From Torymus aiolomorphi (taxonomy: Eukaryota > Arthropoda > Insecta > Hymenoptera > Torymidae), in the NCBI GenBank assembly GCA_036365515.1, contig CM070874.1, forward strand, positions 95,824,942-95,888,941: DNA of 64,000 bases, written 5' to 3'. The position numbers were made by a program, and so were the translations under genes. Positions 14,699 to 27,289 of the stretch are shown here, in pieces (the first letter of the stretch is position 1; every line of letters starts with the position of its first letter). The notes under the pieces were generated by a model, which was given only the letters and a program-made list of their open reading frames with translations, was not told the origin of the DNA and did no database searches.

Positions 14699-15058
14699 GT
14701 GATGTTATATACCGACATAATTTTAAAAAGAGAGTACATCTCATAAAAATACCAATAGAATCATCCACAAAAAATTCTGAGTATAGTATTTACATATACG
14801 GAGCGCCTGACAGAGGTGTTTTTCCAAAAAAATGATCAGAGTTTATTTAATTAAATAAAAACCGTACTGTCGGTAAGTAGGAATCTGCAATTGACCTACT
14901 TTTAAAACGAGCACAGCTAACGAAAATACTAATAGAATCGCTCAAAAAAATTTCTGAATATAGTGTTTACGTGTCCGGAGCGCCTGACAGTCGTCTTTTT
15001 CCAAATAAACGTTTGAATGTTGATTTAAAAAATATTGAAATCAGGGTATCACATCACC
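14699..15058. mobile_element. 360-bp TTAA-flanked MITE, copy 1
   Basis: Flanked on both sides by TTAA (14695-14698 and 15059-15062). Ends are GTGATGT and ACATCACC. The interior is an imperfect direct dimer of about 170 bp, each half carrying the shared strings ATACCAATAGAATC and GGAGCGCCTGAC. A second copy of the same length lies at 48626-48985, also between TTAA sites. No ORF. Likely mobilised in trans by a piggyBac-type transposase. Confidence 0.8.
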
Positions 15059-15114
15059 TTAATCTTTAGGAACTCGATATTGGACATATTCTATTTGGTT
15101 TTAAATAGTATTTT

Positions 15115-15698
15115 ATTCCCATCTCAACTAAAATGGCCACTTTTTTCCCCTGAAAAGCGGGACTAAAATTAGACTTGTTTCCCTCCTTTAACCAATTTTA
15201 CTTTTTTCCCACATTTGCGGGACAAAAACTCCTTTAATTTACTTATCTAAGTATTGTTTAAGGGGGTGTGGTACTCACGCACTCTGTTTTACCGGCAGAA
15301 CTCGGCAAATTCCATATTATTAAAATAAATATATCGAATTACATCTTATAAAGAGATAGTTGCCCTGTGCAATGTAATAATCTACCAGCCTGCGCAGTTT
15401 TGAGCCCAAATATCAACAGCACTTTAAAAATTTTGCGAACGAAATTTCGGTTATTTTTGTTCGCAAAATTTTTTAGGGTGCCGTTGACATTTGATCTCAA
15501 AACTGCGTAGGCTGGTAGATTATTACATTGCGCAGGGCAACTATCTCTTTATAAGACGTAATTCGATATATTTATTTTAATAATATAGAATTTACCGTGT
15601 TCTGCAGGTAAAATAGAGTGCATGAGTACCACACCCTCTTAAATAATACACTTAAATACACACTTAAATAAAAAAGTGGCCACAGTTGAAATGGGAAT
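15115..15698. mobile_element. Outer inverted-repeat element interrupted by a TTAA MITE
   Basis: Left end ATTCCCATCTCAACT followed by GGCCACTTTTTT is mirrored at the right end by AAAAAAGTGGCCAC and TTGAAATGGGAAT, about 30 bp of inverted ends with a few mismatches. The interior is split by the MITE at 15262-15638. Without that insertion the outer element would be about 200 bp. No target duplication was confirmed. Confidence 0.5.
15262..15638. mobile_element. TTAA-flanked hairpin MITE
   Basis: A 377-bp element between TTAA sites (15258-15261 and 15639-15642), with ends GGGGGTGTGGTACTCA and TGAGTACCACACCCTC. Arms of about 190 bp are near-complete inverted copies of each other, for example CCAGCCTGCGCAGTTTTGAG in the left arm. 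The short loop near 15440-15460 lies between complementary copies of TTTTGCGAAC. Non-coding. Confidence 0.8.
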
Positions 15699-15699
15699 C

Positions 15700-15995
15700 A
15701 AGTACTGTATGTAACTCGAGAGAAAAATCGACGATTCCCTCGGGCAGTGGACCCACCTACAGGAATCAAGAGCCACTTTTTCACCATATTCTGGCCGAAA
15801 GTACCACTTTTGCTCCTGGCTCAAAAACGCGAATGTGGTATTTTCGACGCGGGTATGGTGAAAAATAGTATACGTACCATGGCAGAAAAATTGGCCAGCC
15901 CAGATTTCTTGTTTGCCACCCTCGCCTTCAGCTCGGGTGTCAATTTACACGGGCTGTGGACTGTCCAAGTTTTTTCCTCCCTAGATGCATAATAT
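15700..15995. repeat. Dispersed repeat block, copy near the sha 3' side
   Basis: Shares strings with two other places: GCGAATGTGGTATTTTCG and GAAAAATAGTATACG recur near 47630-47670 and (inverted) 47740-47790, and AAGTTTTTTCCTCCCTAG with GCATAATATA recurs near 45139-45165. The stretch is non-coding; short frames inside it are not conserved proteins. It is a dispersed repeat family member of unknown class. Confidence 0.6.
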
Positions 15996-16102
15996 ACTAA
16001 TTCTCCCTTGTTACATAATGTACTATTGTTATAAATTTGTTTTTGAATTATATCTATATAGGAATTCTACGTGTATTTCTATTAATTTTTATTGTTACCT
16101 TT

Positions 16103-16333
16103 AGCGAGTGTCTACATAGTGTCTCATGTGCCTTGTCTCTTGTCTCATGTCTCAAGCGCGAAAAAAATCGTTGTCCGCAATCTTAATAATTTCTAATCTA
16201 TGGTCATTTTTTCTGTATAATTTTCTATTGCCATAAACTATAAATGTATAAGAATTGGGATAACAATTTTTTTCACGCTTGAGACATGAGACAAGAGACA
16301 AGGCACATGAGACGCTATATGTGGATACTCGCT
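16103..16333. repeat. Hairpin MITE with GTCTC-rich arms
   Basis: The left arm (16103-16175) contains GTCTCATGTGCCTTGTCTCT and GTCTCATGTCTCAAGCG. The right arm (16258-16333) holds the reverse complement with few mismatches, ending in ACTCGCT opposite the AGCGAGT at the start. The loop of about 80 bp is AT-rich. No ORF and no clear target duplication. Confidence 0.7.
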
Positions 16334-17990
16334 TATAGTTTGAAACTCTCTACCTCATAATTTTTTTCGCAAGCTCTTTCTTTACTAAACACAAGTAAAA
16401 ATGTTATAAACTATGAACTAGATAAACACATATTATTATTTTTATGTGAATATTTGCGTATTTATTTATACTACTATATGATATGTTAATTATTACATCT
16501 TTTGTATAGTTGAACCAAATTCATATAAAAATCTAGAAAAACCGTGTTATTGAATTAAAGTATTTAATTTATGCATTTAAGAGGTTACATATTATTAATT
16601 ATTAGATATTATTGGGTTTTCTTGTAGATAATAAATATACTTTTTATAGAGTTGCTCTGCTCAAAATATTGATTTTAAATGATAATTCTCTTATCATTTT
16701 AAATCAATGCAAACATCTTGATCGAGTGACTTAATGGTGATTGAAATGCATTATGTAAGAGTAAAGGATTTTGCTGTTAACTTTTATGTACATTGTTATT
16801 GAATGAAGAAAAATTATTTTTCGCTCGCTAAATAAGAGTACATTACATTATAATATTATCTTGAAATATAAAATCTAGTAAACTTTTTATAAAATACTTT
16901 TTAGTCTATCAACTTGGTGAGGAAATGGTATGTCAAGCCAGAACCTGCTTTGAAACGGTGTTATCAAATCTGAATCTGCTTCAACAAAGTACCAACTCAC
17001 AAGTAGACTCTTTTATGCCCAATATGTTATGCCTTTCTAGATACTCTTATCATTAATATGAGGTACATTTTTATACGTGCAAATTTGATTAAAAAGATTT
17101 ACTTTTCACTTACTACCTTTTTGAAATGAATTCCAAATTAATATCATTTGAAAGTGAACTCCGAGTTTATATCTTTCGAAGCGGACTCTCTGTTGGTACT
17201 TCTTCGAAGCGAACATTGAGGTGCTACTTTCTTTAACTAAACTAACGTTATGTACTAGATTTTTTTTAAGAAGCAATCTTTCATATTTCTTACAAAATGT
17301 ATTGCATTAATACATTTATTTATATCTATAGAATTTCGTTATTTTATTTATAATTTTAAGTTATATAAAACAAATTTTAAAAAAATATTTATACATACAT
17401 ATACATATTTTTAAATGTAGCATAAGCAGAATTTGCTTGTACAAAAATACAAAATGGGTAATTATGGGTATTGAATTATAATATTTCCTTCTACTCGGAA
17501 AAAAAATTATAATATATCTATTTAAATTTAAATTTTTCCATTATCATATTTCCCAAAATCTTTAATGATTTTGTAAACTGTTAACGGGCATTGTGCAAAT
17601 AACGGGTAAAATAATGTCTCTCCTGTTTTTGACAAGGTAATAAGAAGTTAATAGCATGCCTAAATTATCATGAACGATAGACTTTGAGTACCCTTTCAGT
17701 AATTATAAAATTAATTTTATTCTTTCTTTCAGTACCTTATAATTTATATTTTGTTAGTTATGCCAATTATTGTCATTACAACACAAAATATTGTTATTTA
17801 ATGGTACTGAAAACTTTAATTCTGCTATTGACAGATTTTACCTTCACGAAAAAATGGGATCGAGATTAAATATTATCTTGTTTGTATAATTTTGTTACAT
17901 ATAGTAAATATAATATCAAGGATAAATAATAAAAAACAATATTTTTTAACGTAAAATATATTTACAAGACGTACTTACAAAATAGTATTG
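16334..17990. other. AT-rich intergenic DNA between converging genes
   Basis: No exon, RNA gene or repeat structure was recognised. It presumably holds the 3' UTR of the helicase on its right side; no poly(A) signal could be assigned with confidence. Confidence 0.4.
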
Positions 17991-20900
17991 TTAGTCTTCG
18001 TCATTAGAAGTCTTTAACGATCGTGTATTTGCCTCTGCACAATCTATTTTGGTAGATGCCGAATTTAACAAATTTGCTAATACACTCATCATTTGTTCTT
18101 TATACATCCAAATAGTATCATTCAACGATTCTTGAGAAAGCGTTGATTCGTTATTTCGATTATTTTCAACGTAATATCTCGCAATTGACCACATTACATC
18201 TCGAAACCTTAAAATAGTCTTAGCAGTACTGCAATAAAAAAATCATTTAGTATATACTCTTATAATATAACAATAAGAGATATTTTAAAACAAATAATAC
18301 TTACTTTACGTCGCAAATTAAATTTACATTTCTTTTTCCGTCTATTTGTAATAAAACTTTTTCTTCATTCTGATTTTCATCTTTTTGCTATACAAATGAA
18401 AAAAGCAAATTTTAATAATAAAATATATATTTTATAATAGTTAAGTAAGCGCCGATAAAAAAAATCTATTGTTCTAATTCATTTTAAAAGTAGAAAGATC
18501 ATTTTACCACCGTTCCAGTAACTCGTCCTTGACTAAATAACAAAAGAGTTACAGGAGAAATCATACTACTTTCGCGTATTAGAGTCGTTCGTCTTTCGTG
18601 GTGATGAGTTTTTTGGTAATAAACTAAGAAAGGACTCGCCCATTGCTTTCGTTTGTAATTTACACATTCAGGTGTGAGTTGGGCTTTAGCGCCATCTCTG
18701 CACAAAAAAAAAAATAATAAAGAATACGTATTATTCAATTGATTATGTAACATTTCACAAAATTAATATATGTATTCCTTTCTAGTTAGAATAAATTTTG
18801 CACAGAATATAATAAGTTTTAAGTGGTTATAGAATTTGTTTGCTAACATCGTAGCATTTATTTATTCTTGAAGCACGAAAACGTTTAGCTGTCCTTATTT
18901 TTCTTTAAAAGATATTATTTTGTTAATAAAATATTCTAGGTCTTGCTAAACAAGAACTCAAAAAAATCTTTAAATGCTTTTTATTAAGTTTTTAGTAGAC
19001 ACGACCTAACTCAGTATTATCAAGTAGCAGCTCTTCACTTACTCAGTAACCATCGAAGTACCAGACTTCGTCAAACGGCTTTTTCTAATTTCAAATTCGC
19101 GGTGCTTCAGTATTTGATCCATACCGGCAAGCAAAACACCGCGCGAAAGCTCATCTAAGACGGCATATTCATTCTCTTGACAGTGCAAGCTTATTTCATC
19201 TCTTGAATTCTCTATGAGTCCTGTCTCTCTGAGATGATCCAAATTTTGCTCGCGTACTTCTAAAATAATATATTGACGATAAATTAAATTAATGGCAATA
19301 TTTTGGTAGAACCTAACTAATTGTTAGGTTTTCATAAATTAGTTTAATATTCTAATTGTAAAACTTATATAATGTAAATAATTAAATAGTAATATATTCT
19401 TTAATACAGTAGCATTTTATATTTGTATAGCATTTAAGTAATAACATCAGTTTCATATAATAATAAGTTATGTCAGTGCATACTTCATTATTTATGTCAT
19501 CATTTTAATAATGCTAAATCTTTGTTGTTTTGAACAAAGAATTATTTTGTGAATATCGTATACTTTTATACGAAATAAAAAAATTTATGTAAACGACGGT
19601 GACATTGTATTATCAAAATATTAGAAAACGTACTTAATCAATGTATACTTATAAGTATACACTTAATAACATTAGAGACTGATGTTACGCGCCAACTATG
19701 TACCTCTGTAAATATTGTTATTTTTATATTGTATTACTAAATTATCACGTAGACTCTAATAGTGTAAAATATACTGCGACGATTGAAATAAATTAATAAC
19801 ATTTAAACTCACTTTGTAAGATATTTATCCTTTCGGCATGTACGCCATTACGACGGCAGAAGAGGTACGCATCATTCCGTCCTTTCTTTATGTAACTCTC
19901 CCACTGCGAGTAAATCCAAGCCATGGCGATGTGATCGCTCGTGGGATGAAACATCATCTTCGTTTCTCTTATACGACTCTTGTTGTTCAAAACCCCGTAA
20001 AATAATTCCGAGTCCATAGACAGGGCGGCCGCTATTGTCGTCACGGGGCTCAAGCATCTGTAATGATTATTCGAATTATATTAACTTGCGTAAATGTATT
20101 GTGCCTGAAAACGTATAAATTTATTTTATGTTTAATACGAATAAATGTAAAAATAAAATTTGAATTATTTACTTAAATTATCGCATATTTACCGGATAAT
20201 TATTTACTTTTTTAAAATTATACAAGAATCAAATGACGCAATTGTTTAATAAAAAAATAGAAAAATATCGTTTGCAAGTTACTTGATAACGCTTGTTTGG
20301 CTCAATCAATAATATCTCTTTTTAATTTTACTATTAGATTCACATGCATTTTTATAGATAAAACTACCAACTTAGTACTAGCTATTTGTTTTTCAGTAAA
20401 TGTGCTTCGGCTTTTTAACATTGAAGCCATGGGTCTTTTTAATTTAAATCAGATTGATATAATAAAATAGTACTTTTATAATGTAGACGAAAATATCATG
20501 GAAACTAATCAAAGTGATGGAGGATAATGAATGATCTATTTTTGTAGTTATTACTTTTGCAATTATTACTAATATCTAAAAATTGTATAATATTTTTAGA
20601 TATTTTAAGAGTTGATTAGTAGGAGTGGGACGAGTAGTTAGAAAATTTCTTTCTATTTTTTTTAATAAACTTAATTACAATAGTGTAAATTAGTGAAAAT
20701 GATAAAATAGGGTATTAAAATCACCCACATTTTCTAACGAATACGTCAATTTACTACTAAAAAGATTCAAAAGCTCAAAAAACATTTATAAGCTCACAAG
20801 CTTCGTGCATCCAAGATCAAACTTTTTTTAACTTTTATTCGAAAAAATACATGAGTCAAAAGTTTTTATTAACAATTTTAGAATCAAATAAAAAGTGTTA

Positions 20901-23900
20901 GATTAACTTCATTTATCTCAAAACATTGCAATAAATAATTTGTTTTCACCTACATGCATTTTGTAATGCAAAAAAGGAAATAAAAAATTTTCGAACTATT
21001 CGTTTGCACCCCTATTGTTTATTTAATAAAAAATTACCTTATAACAAATATATTAATAGATCTAAGAAAATTCATTCACTCAAATGATATACTTACTGAA
21101 AAATCACAGAATACACCATAGCCTTACTTAATCTCGGATGAATACTAAATAAGGCTATTCGTTTTCCCAGTGGCGTAAGATTTTGATCATTATCCAGAGC
21201 TCCTAAAATTTGTAAATCACTAACAGCTTTTTGTACAGCGGTTCTCCTTGGTGGTTGAGGCATACTGCCGAGAAAGTTTTCGGCTTTCTCGTTACTGTAA
21301 GTTTTGCCGTCAAGTACTATTTGCTCCAGTGAAACGCGAAGAACTTCTGGAAGAGGATATGCATCCAAGGTTTCATATTGCTGTTTTGACATAAAGTGGT
21401 AACTTTCACCAGGTTGAACTCTTCCTGCTCTTCCTTTTCTATTAAAACATATCATTGCAGATTAGTAATCATGTTTTAATACAAATTAATTTTAAAAAGC
21501 TTATAAAAAACATACCTTTGGTTTAGATTTGCTTTTGAAATCCAATGAACATTTATAGAAGATAAACCTCTACTTTCATGCCACCTGACTTCTTTATGGC
21601 AAGCTGAATCAATGACATAAACAACATCTGGTACAGTGATACCAGTCTCTGCTATATCTGTAGCTAAAATAACTTTTCTTACACCATCCAATGATGGATT
21701 GAAAATTTTACTTTGGGTTAAGTATGGTATTTTTGAGTGTAATGGTATAATATTCAATTTTGAATGAGAATATTGTTCCAAATTTAATTGTACTCGTTGT
21801 ATATGACCCCAACCTGGCAAGAAACATAATATAGCTCCAGGTGCCTTATTACCAGATATATAACGTATCAAATCAGTTATTTGATCACAATCGATAATGG
21901 GTCCTTCTTCTTCTTCTTCAGAATTTTGAACTATTTTTCTCTTTAAAATACCAAGTTTATATATATCTTCCAAAAAATTCATTTTTACAGGAAATAATCT
22001 TCCTGGTACTTCCACTGCATTACATCCCAAATATTCTTGGAATAAATCAGCATTTATTGTTGCAGACATAACAATAACTTTAAGGGAAGGATTTTTTTGC
22101 ATTGCTCGCTTTAGTAAAACTAATAGCATATCAGTCTGTACACTTCTCTCATGAGCTTCATCAATAATAACATGTGAACAACCCACCAATGTAAGATTAC
22201 TTTGTAACTTTTTTAATAACACACCAGTGGTACAAAAAAGGATTGCACCATGTTGCTGAGGTAATAATTGCTGTAAACGTACTTGATAGCCAACAACATC
22301 TCCTAGTTTTTCTCCCCTCTCATAAGCAATACGTTCTGCTAAAGAGATTGCTGATATTCTACGTGGTTGAGTAACAATCATACTGCAATCAGAACCTTTA
22401 CCTCTAGATGCAAAATGATCCATTAGAAATTGTGGGACTTGTGTAGTTTTACCACAACCTGTATCACCTTTTATTACTAAAGCTTGATTTTCATCAAGTT
22501 CTTTTAGTATCTGAGACCTTGAAAAAATTTACATAATTTTTCAATCAGATAAAAAAATATAATTACAAAGAGATATTAATTACTGTTTAATATTTTGTAT
22601 TATAGGTATTAATTTAACAATAATAAATATTTAATATAGTGATTAATAGAGATAATTAAATTTACCTAAATTTGAATATTGGAAGTTCTGGATTTGTATT
22701 ATCTATCTTCTTTTCAAAGCGTTCTTTCAGAGTACTATTTCGTGAAGCAATATCAACTTGAAATTTAGAAATTAGATGTTTTTCATGCATCATATTATTG
22801 GTCCCTATATTTGACACATCTTGAGTGTCAGCTGCCAATACTGCTTCATCTATTTTCTAATATTAGAAGAAAAAAATGTATATTATTAAAAAATATATAG
22901 CCACAAATTTAAGCATACTTACTTCTTTATATTCATTTAAAAAATTATCTATTTTATTTAAAATATCATTATTTATTTTTAATTCAGTTGGAGAATTCAA
23001 TAATGATTGTGCTTCATTTTTTTCATAAATAACAGGCTGTCGGTTTCTAATTCTACCATTCAAATGTAACCAATATAAACATTTTAAAGCAGCTGACATT
23101 GAAGCAGATGCTTTTGAATTACCAACAGATGTAAATGATGTATGCTCAGGCCATGTAATATTATACGTATAGGACCACATAACTTTTTTCTTTTCCTGTA
23201 CATGTTTATAATTCGAAGTAAGACAATGTGGAGATTTTCTTTCATTTGCAACAACAGTAAAAAAATTATGAAGAAATGTCTTTGATTCTGGAAACATTCT
23301 TTCTATATCTGAAAAATCATGTTATTTAAACATTTTTTATAAATTAAAATTATAATCTAAGGAATAGGCTGCTAACGGTTAAAATTATAATCAGCCAAAA
23401 GCAAACATAAATAATTTTATGAAATAGATTGAAAAATATTATTGCCATGATTCAAAAATATGATTCGTATGTTGATTACTAATTAAAATGCATTCTAATT
23501 ATAAAAAAAAGTTTTTTTTAAATTGAATATGATAATTAATCTGTGCAAGTATATATAGTATTTAAAATAATATTTTCAAATTTAATTAGCACGTATATTT
23601 ATTAATTTTGATTTAAATTTTCTTTTACAACAAATTTTTTTAAATTTACCTCTACTCGGTGCTTTTTCGGTTGTTGAGATCAACCATTTTCTTACTGGTT
23701 CTGGAATTTTGTTTAAAACATTTCCACTTAGTACAATTTTCCCTTCTTCTGCATTTTGTTTTGGCGTTTTCATCTTTAAATTTAAATTAATATGATTTTC
23801 TACTAACTAGAAAATAAATATGATTAGTAATAACAAAAACTTAAACAACAATCATCAATTGTACATAATTTTATAATAAAGAAAACCTAAAATAACAATA

Positions 23901-24268
23901 CCTCTTTTATGCTCTTACTTTCTGTTGATTTCGTGTCTTTTGGAGATGCTTGACAATTAGCTGAAAGTTGGCTGTGGAACCTCCTATTATTGTTTATATT
24001 TACATTTTGATGTGTGACTTGTAAACTAGATTTATTTATCAGAGCAACTGTAGAAAACTGGTAGCAATGTTGTAGTTTAACATTGGTTTGTATCAACACA
24101 TTTTGCTTGCTGATAAGCCCACGTGCACTTAAAGGGAAGAAATATAAAATATTCTAATAATTCATTCCACAAAATACATGTCATTAAAATAAATTACATA
24201 AAATGTGTAAAAACTTACCAAGTGCACATGGTCCCTCTGAGACCTATCAAAATTTCGTAAGGTAACAT
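17991..24268 (-). CDS. DHX30: DExH-box RNA helicase, DHX30-like, complete in 12 exons
   Basis: Exons on the - strand: 24268-24219, 24127-23902, 23806-23650, 23308-22923, 22856-22666, 22517-21516, 21438-21097, 20057-19813, 19259-19043, 18697-18508, 18387-18305, 18228-17991. They sum to 3,327 nt, an exact multiple of three, giving 1,108 residues with GT/AG borders and consistent phases. The N-terminus is basic and Ser/Asn/Gln-rich, resembling a mitochondrial presequence. A double-stranded RNA-binding-like stretch (WPEHTSFTSVGNSKASA) is near residues 225-245. Helicase motifs: I GDTGCGKTTQ (354-363), II DEAH (456-459), III SAT (488-490), FLPGW, V ATDIAETGITVPD, VI QRKGRAGR (about 670-677). The helicase-associated C-terminal domain follows (CLSPVTTIAAALS). 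Family members unwind RNA; DHX30 acts in mitochondrial RNA granules and ribosome assembly. DHX36 or DHX57 are less likely alternatives because of the presequence and the FLPGWxxI motif. Confidence 0.85.
20058..21096. other. Long AT-rich intron of the helicase gene
   Basis: An intron of about 1 kb between the QRKGRAGR exon and the helicase-associated exon. No repeat or nested gene was recognised. Confidence 0.5.
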
Positions 24269-24625
24269 TGTCGTTTATTTTTAATTTGTCTTTGAATTAT
24301 TGGTCTTAATGATAACTCGCTGAGCAATGAATGCCCTTCTGCTATTCACATGACATGTTATAAAGTATTTATAATAATCAATATTTATATGCACACTGAC
24401 GTGCGTGGTACATCTCTATGCATTGTATTTTTGAGGTTATACTAAAGCCGATGAAATACGCATGCATTCGGCGAGTGGGCGTCGGGCGACAGACAAATTA
24501 TGCAGACCCTTATCTACCTAGGTATATATGTTCAATAGGTCTTTAAATTTTTTCATATATATTTATTTATATATCTTAATTAATTTATATAGCTTAATTA
24601 TCCTCTCTTAGGGACAATGTTCATA

Positions 24626-24778
24626 CAGGAACAGATATAAGATTAACATGGATATGTATATCTATATATACGAGGAACAGGAACAGCTACAGGAACTGAT
24701 CTGTAGGTGTTCCTTCTAGCTGTTCCTGTTCCTCATATATATAGATATACATATCCATGTTAATCTTATCTGTTCCTG
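24626..24778. repeat. Hairpin with arms of about 62 bp near the helicase promoter
   Basis: The left arm (24626-24688) contains ATAAGATTAACATGGATATG and GAGGAACAGGAACAGCT. The right arm (24718-24778) is its reverse complement with only a few differences. The loop is about 29 bp. It lies about 360 bp upstream of the helicase start codon. Non-coding; a MITE remnant is likely. Confidence 0.75.
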
Positions 24779-24921
24779 TGCTTTTGCTTTTTCTTTTTGC
24801 CCTAATCACATAACCGCATACGATCGCGTACGTCTAAGTACGAGTACGACCACATCCGACGTTAAGGAAGAATCTAGTGATTTTCACTGTTGCCAACAGC
24901 GGCGATGTCAGTGCAATTGTT

Positions 24922-25050
24922 ATCAGCGGTGCTAGACAAAAAATTTTCCCCACGAGTGCTAGCTGACTTCAGAGCGGTTAGGTTCGGGAGTGCGCCGCTC
25001 TGAAGTCAGCTAGCACTCGTGGGGAAAATTTTTTGTCTAGCACCGCTGAT
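24922..25050. repeat. Perfect 56-bp inverted repeat with 17-bp loop
   Basis: Bases 24922-24977 and 24995-25050 are exact reverse complements (arm begins ATCAGCGGTGCTAGAC, ends CTTCAGAGCGG). Exact identity over 56 bp is unlike the decayed hairpins around it, so it is young or maintained. It could be a very short MITE or a strong RNA hairpin if transcribed. Confidence 0.85.
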
Positions 25051-25059
25051 TGTTATGAG

Positions 25060-25552
25060 CTGCGTTTGCGTGAATCCATAAGGGCAATTCTACAATGGAA
25101 CCTCGAATTTTAATTTCTGATAAAAGTTAAATGAAGTAATATTAAATAAAATATAAGTTAAATTAAATAATAATAACTTTATGCGTTCCCATAGCAGTCT
25201 CGATCTAAAATGTCAGCGGTAGAATCAATATATTAAATAGTTAATCAACTAAGTAATATTAACAATAACTCGAATAGGAATTGACAATAAACGAGCGATA
25301 ATGAATTTATTAACCAATTACCTTTAACAAATAGTAATTGCGCCCGTATAATTAAACTATTAATAGCAAGGTCAACGCGCTAACGAACAAATTGAGATTA
25401 GCAATAAAACTAAATTAACGGTAGTAATCTGCGATTAAATTAATAACTATTTGGACAATAAACATTAATTACATTATAATAATTAGCGATAACAGCAGGC
25501 ATAATAATAATTCATTAGGGAAGCTCGCTTGGGTAGGAAAAGCTCTGTTACA
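25060..25552. other. AT-rich spacer inside the composite
   Basis: Contains many AATTA/TTAAT strings but no exon, inverted repeat or tandem array that I could support. Confidence 0.4.
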
Positions 25553-25760
25553 GGAGTCACCCCAAGGACGAGCAACAGACGACAACACGAGTGACTCTCA
25601 AAGACAAGCGACGGATGACAACACGAGTGACCCTCAAAGACAAGCGACGGATGACAACACGAGTGACCCTCAAAGACAAGCGACAGACGACAGCACGAGT
25701 GACCCTCAAAGACAAGCGACGGACGACAACACGAGTGACCCCTAAGGCAAGCGAAGGACG
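25553..25760. repeat. 36-bp tandem repeat, about 5.5 units
   Basis: Unit of the form CAAGCGACGGATGACAACAC plus GAGTGACCCTCAAAGA. Because 36 is divisible by three, frames stay open on both strands and yield 12-residue repeats. No start context, domain or flanking exon supports a protein. Confidence 0.85.
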
Positions 25761-25929
25761 ACAACAAGGTCAATCCAACGGACGGAGACCAGTAAACACT
25801 TCCGAGAAACGGAAAGCGTAAACACTTCCAAGAAGTATTTATCCGTGAGGCACCCCCACCCTGGTAACACACTCTGACGCACGCGCGAGTGCGCAGATCA
25901 TGCATAACATACCTTAGCATTTTCGCATA

Positions 25930-26650
25930 GTTCTGCGGGCAGAACCTGCAGCCAGAACCTTACAGCAGAAGTGCTGCAGACTTACGACAGATAGAGTGCG
26001 ATCTGAAGGGGCTCATAATGGACGCCCGCTTGCAGCAGAATTGTGTAAGAATTCAGACGGTGGCACGTGACAGCAAACTTACAACAGAAATGCTGCAGAC
26101 TTGTGACACATGGAGTGCGATCTGAAGAAGCTCATAATGGACGCCCGAGTGCAGCAGAATTGCGTAAGAATTCAGACGGTTGCACGCGACCGAAAACTTA
26201 CAACAGAAATGCTGCAGAGTTGCGACAGATGGAGTGCGATCTCAAAAGACGCGTGATGGACGCCCGTATGCTGCAGAATTGCGTAAAAATTTCGTTAGTT
26301 ACTTACGACAGAAACTTTACGGCAGAAACAGTGCAGATTTGCGACAGATGGAGTGCAATCTCAAGAGGCTCGTGATGGACGCCCGCGTGCACCAGAATTG
26401 CGTAAGAATTTCGTTAGTTGTTTGCGACAGAAACTTTACGGCAAAAACGGTACAGACTTGTGACAGATGGAGTGCGATCTCAAGAGGCTCGTGATGGACG
26501 CCCGCGTGCACCAGAATTGCGTAAGAATTTCGATGGGTGTGCGCGGCAGAAACTTTACGGCAGAAACGGTGCAGACTTGTGACAGAGTCGGCCTCTTAAG
26601 ACGCTCGTGATAGACGTCCGCGTGCAGCAGAATTGCTTAAGAATTTCGGT
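25930..26650. repeat. Tandem array of about 115-bp units (CAGCAGAATTGCGTAAGAAT)
   Basis: About six units, each with CAGCAGAATTGCGTAAGAAT, GACAGATGGAGTGCGATCTC and GTGATGGACGCCCG. Divergence between units is modest. Overlapping open frames in several phases are a consequence of unit length and are not annotated as genes. Confidence 0.85.
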
Positions 26651-26815
26651 GCAAACCTGAATACTCTTACGAGTATAGAGCTCGGTATTCAAAACACGCA
26701 GGCTCATCTAGAGGAAGGTGCTAAGGGTGAAGGAAGAGGAGACCGGGGATCAGGAGTGATCCCATTTGCAAAAACGAGGTGAGGCAAGGATAGGAGACCT
26801 TGCACCTCGTGGGTG

Positions 26816-27054
26816 TAGTCAATAACAACGAGTGTTTTGTCTACAAAAAAAAATAACTTTATTCTCCAATTAAACTTTAGCGTAATGCCAAGACCATCTG
26901 CGCAAGGCGGGATGTATATAGGAGAACGAAGCCCGACGAGCGCGTAGACCGCGCGGGCTTATAATACCCGCACGCTGCCGGGTTGACAGCGGGAGCCGCG
27001 CAGAGTGCGACACCTAGCGGTGAGCGCAGACTATGCTCTCGCCGAAGGCGACAG
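26816..27054 (-). mobile_element. Possible solo LTR fragment
   Basis: Read on the - strand it starts TGTCGCC and ends ACTACA. It contains a TATA-like GTATTATAAG downstream of GC-rich DNA and a GAATAAAG poly(A)-like signal near its 3' end, in LTR order. There is no target duplication and no internal region, so this is tentative. Confidence 0.3.
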
Positions 27055-27289
27055 CATGTACTTGCGCTTTCAGCAGAATTGCATGGGAGATAAGCAAGCT
27101 CACGTGCGTCAGATACTGTGCAGCAGAAATGAGCAGTCTTATGCAATCGTTCGGGCCACCATATGAAACGTCCCATCACGCGCGCGTCCGCAAGAATTGC
27201 AACAGACTTACGCGTAGCATTTGCTGCAGATGTGCGAGTTCCACGCGTATACGAGAGCGCGTCAGACGTGCACACATGGCGCAATAATT

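Noticed and set aside
25483..25920. 145-codon - strand frame and 76-codon + strand frame with 12-residue repeats
   Set aside because: Both are explained by a 36-bp tandem repeat, which keeps frames open on both strands.
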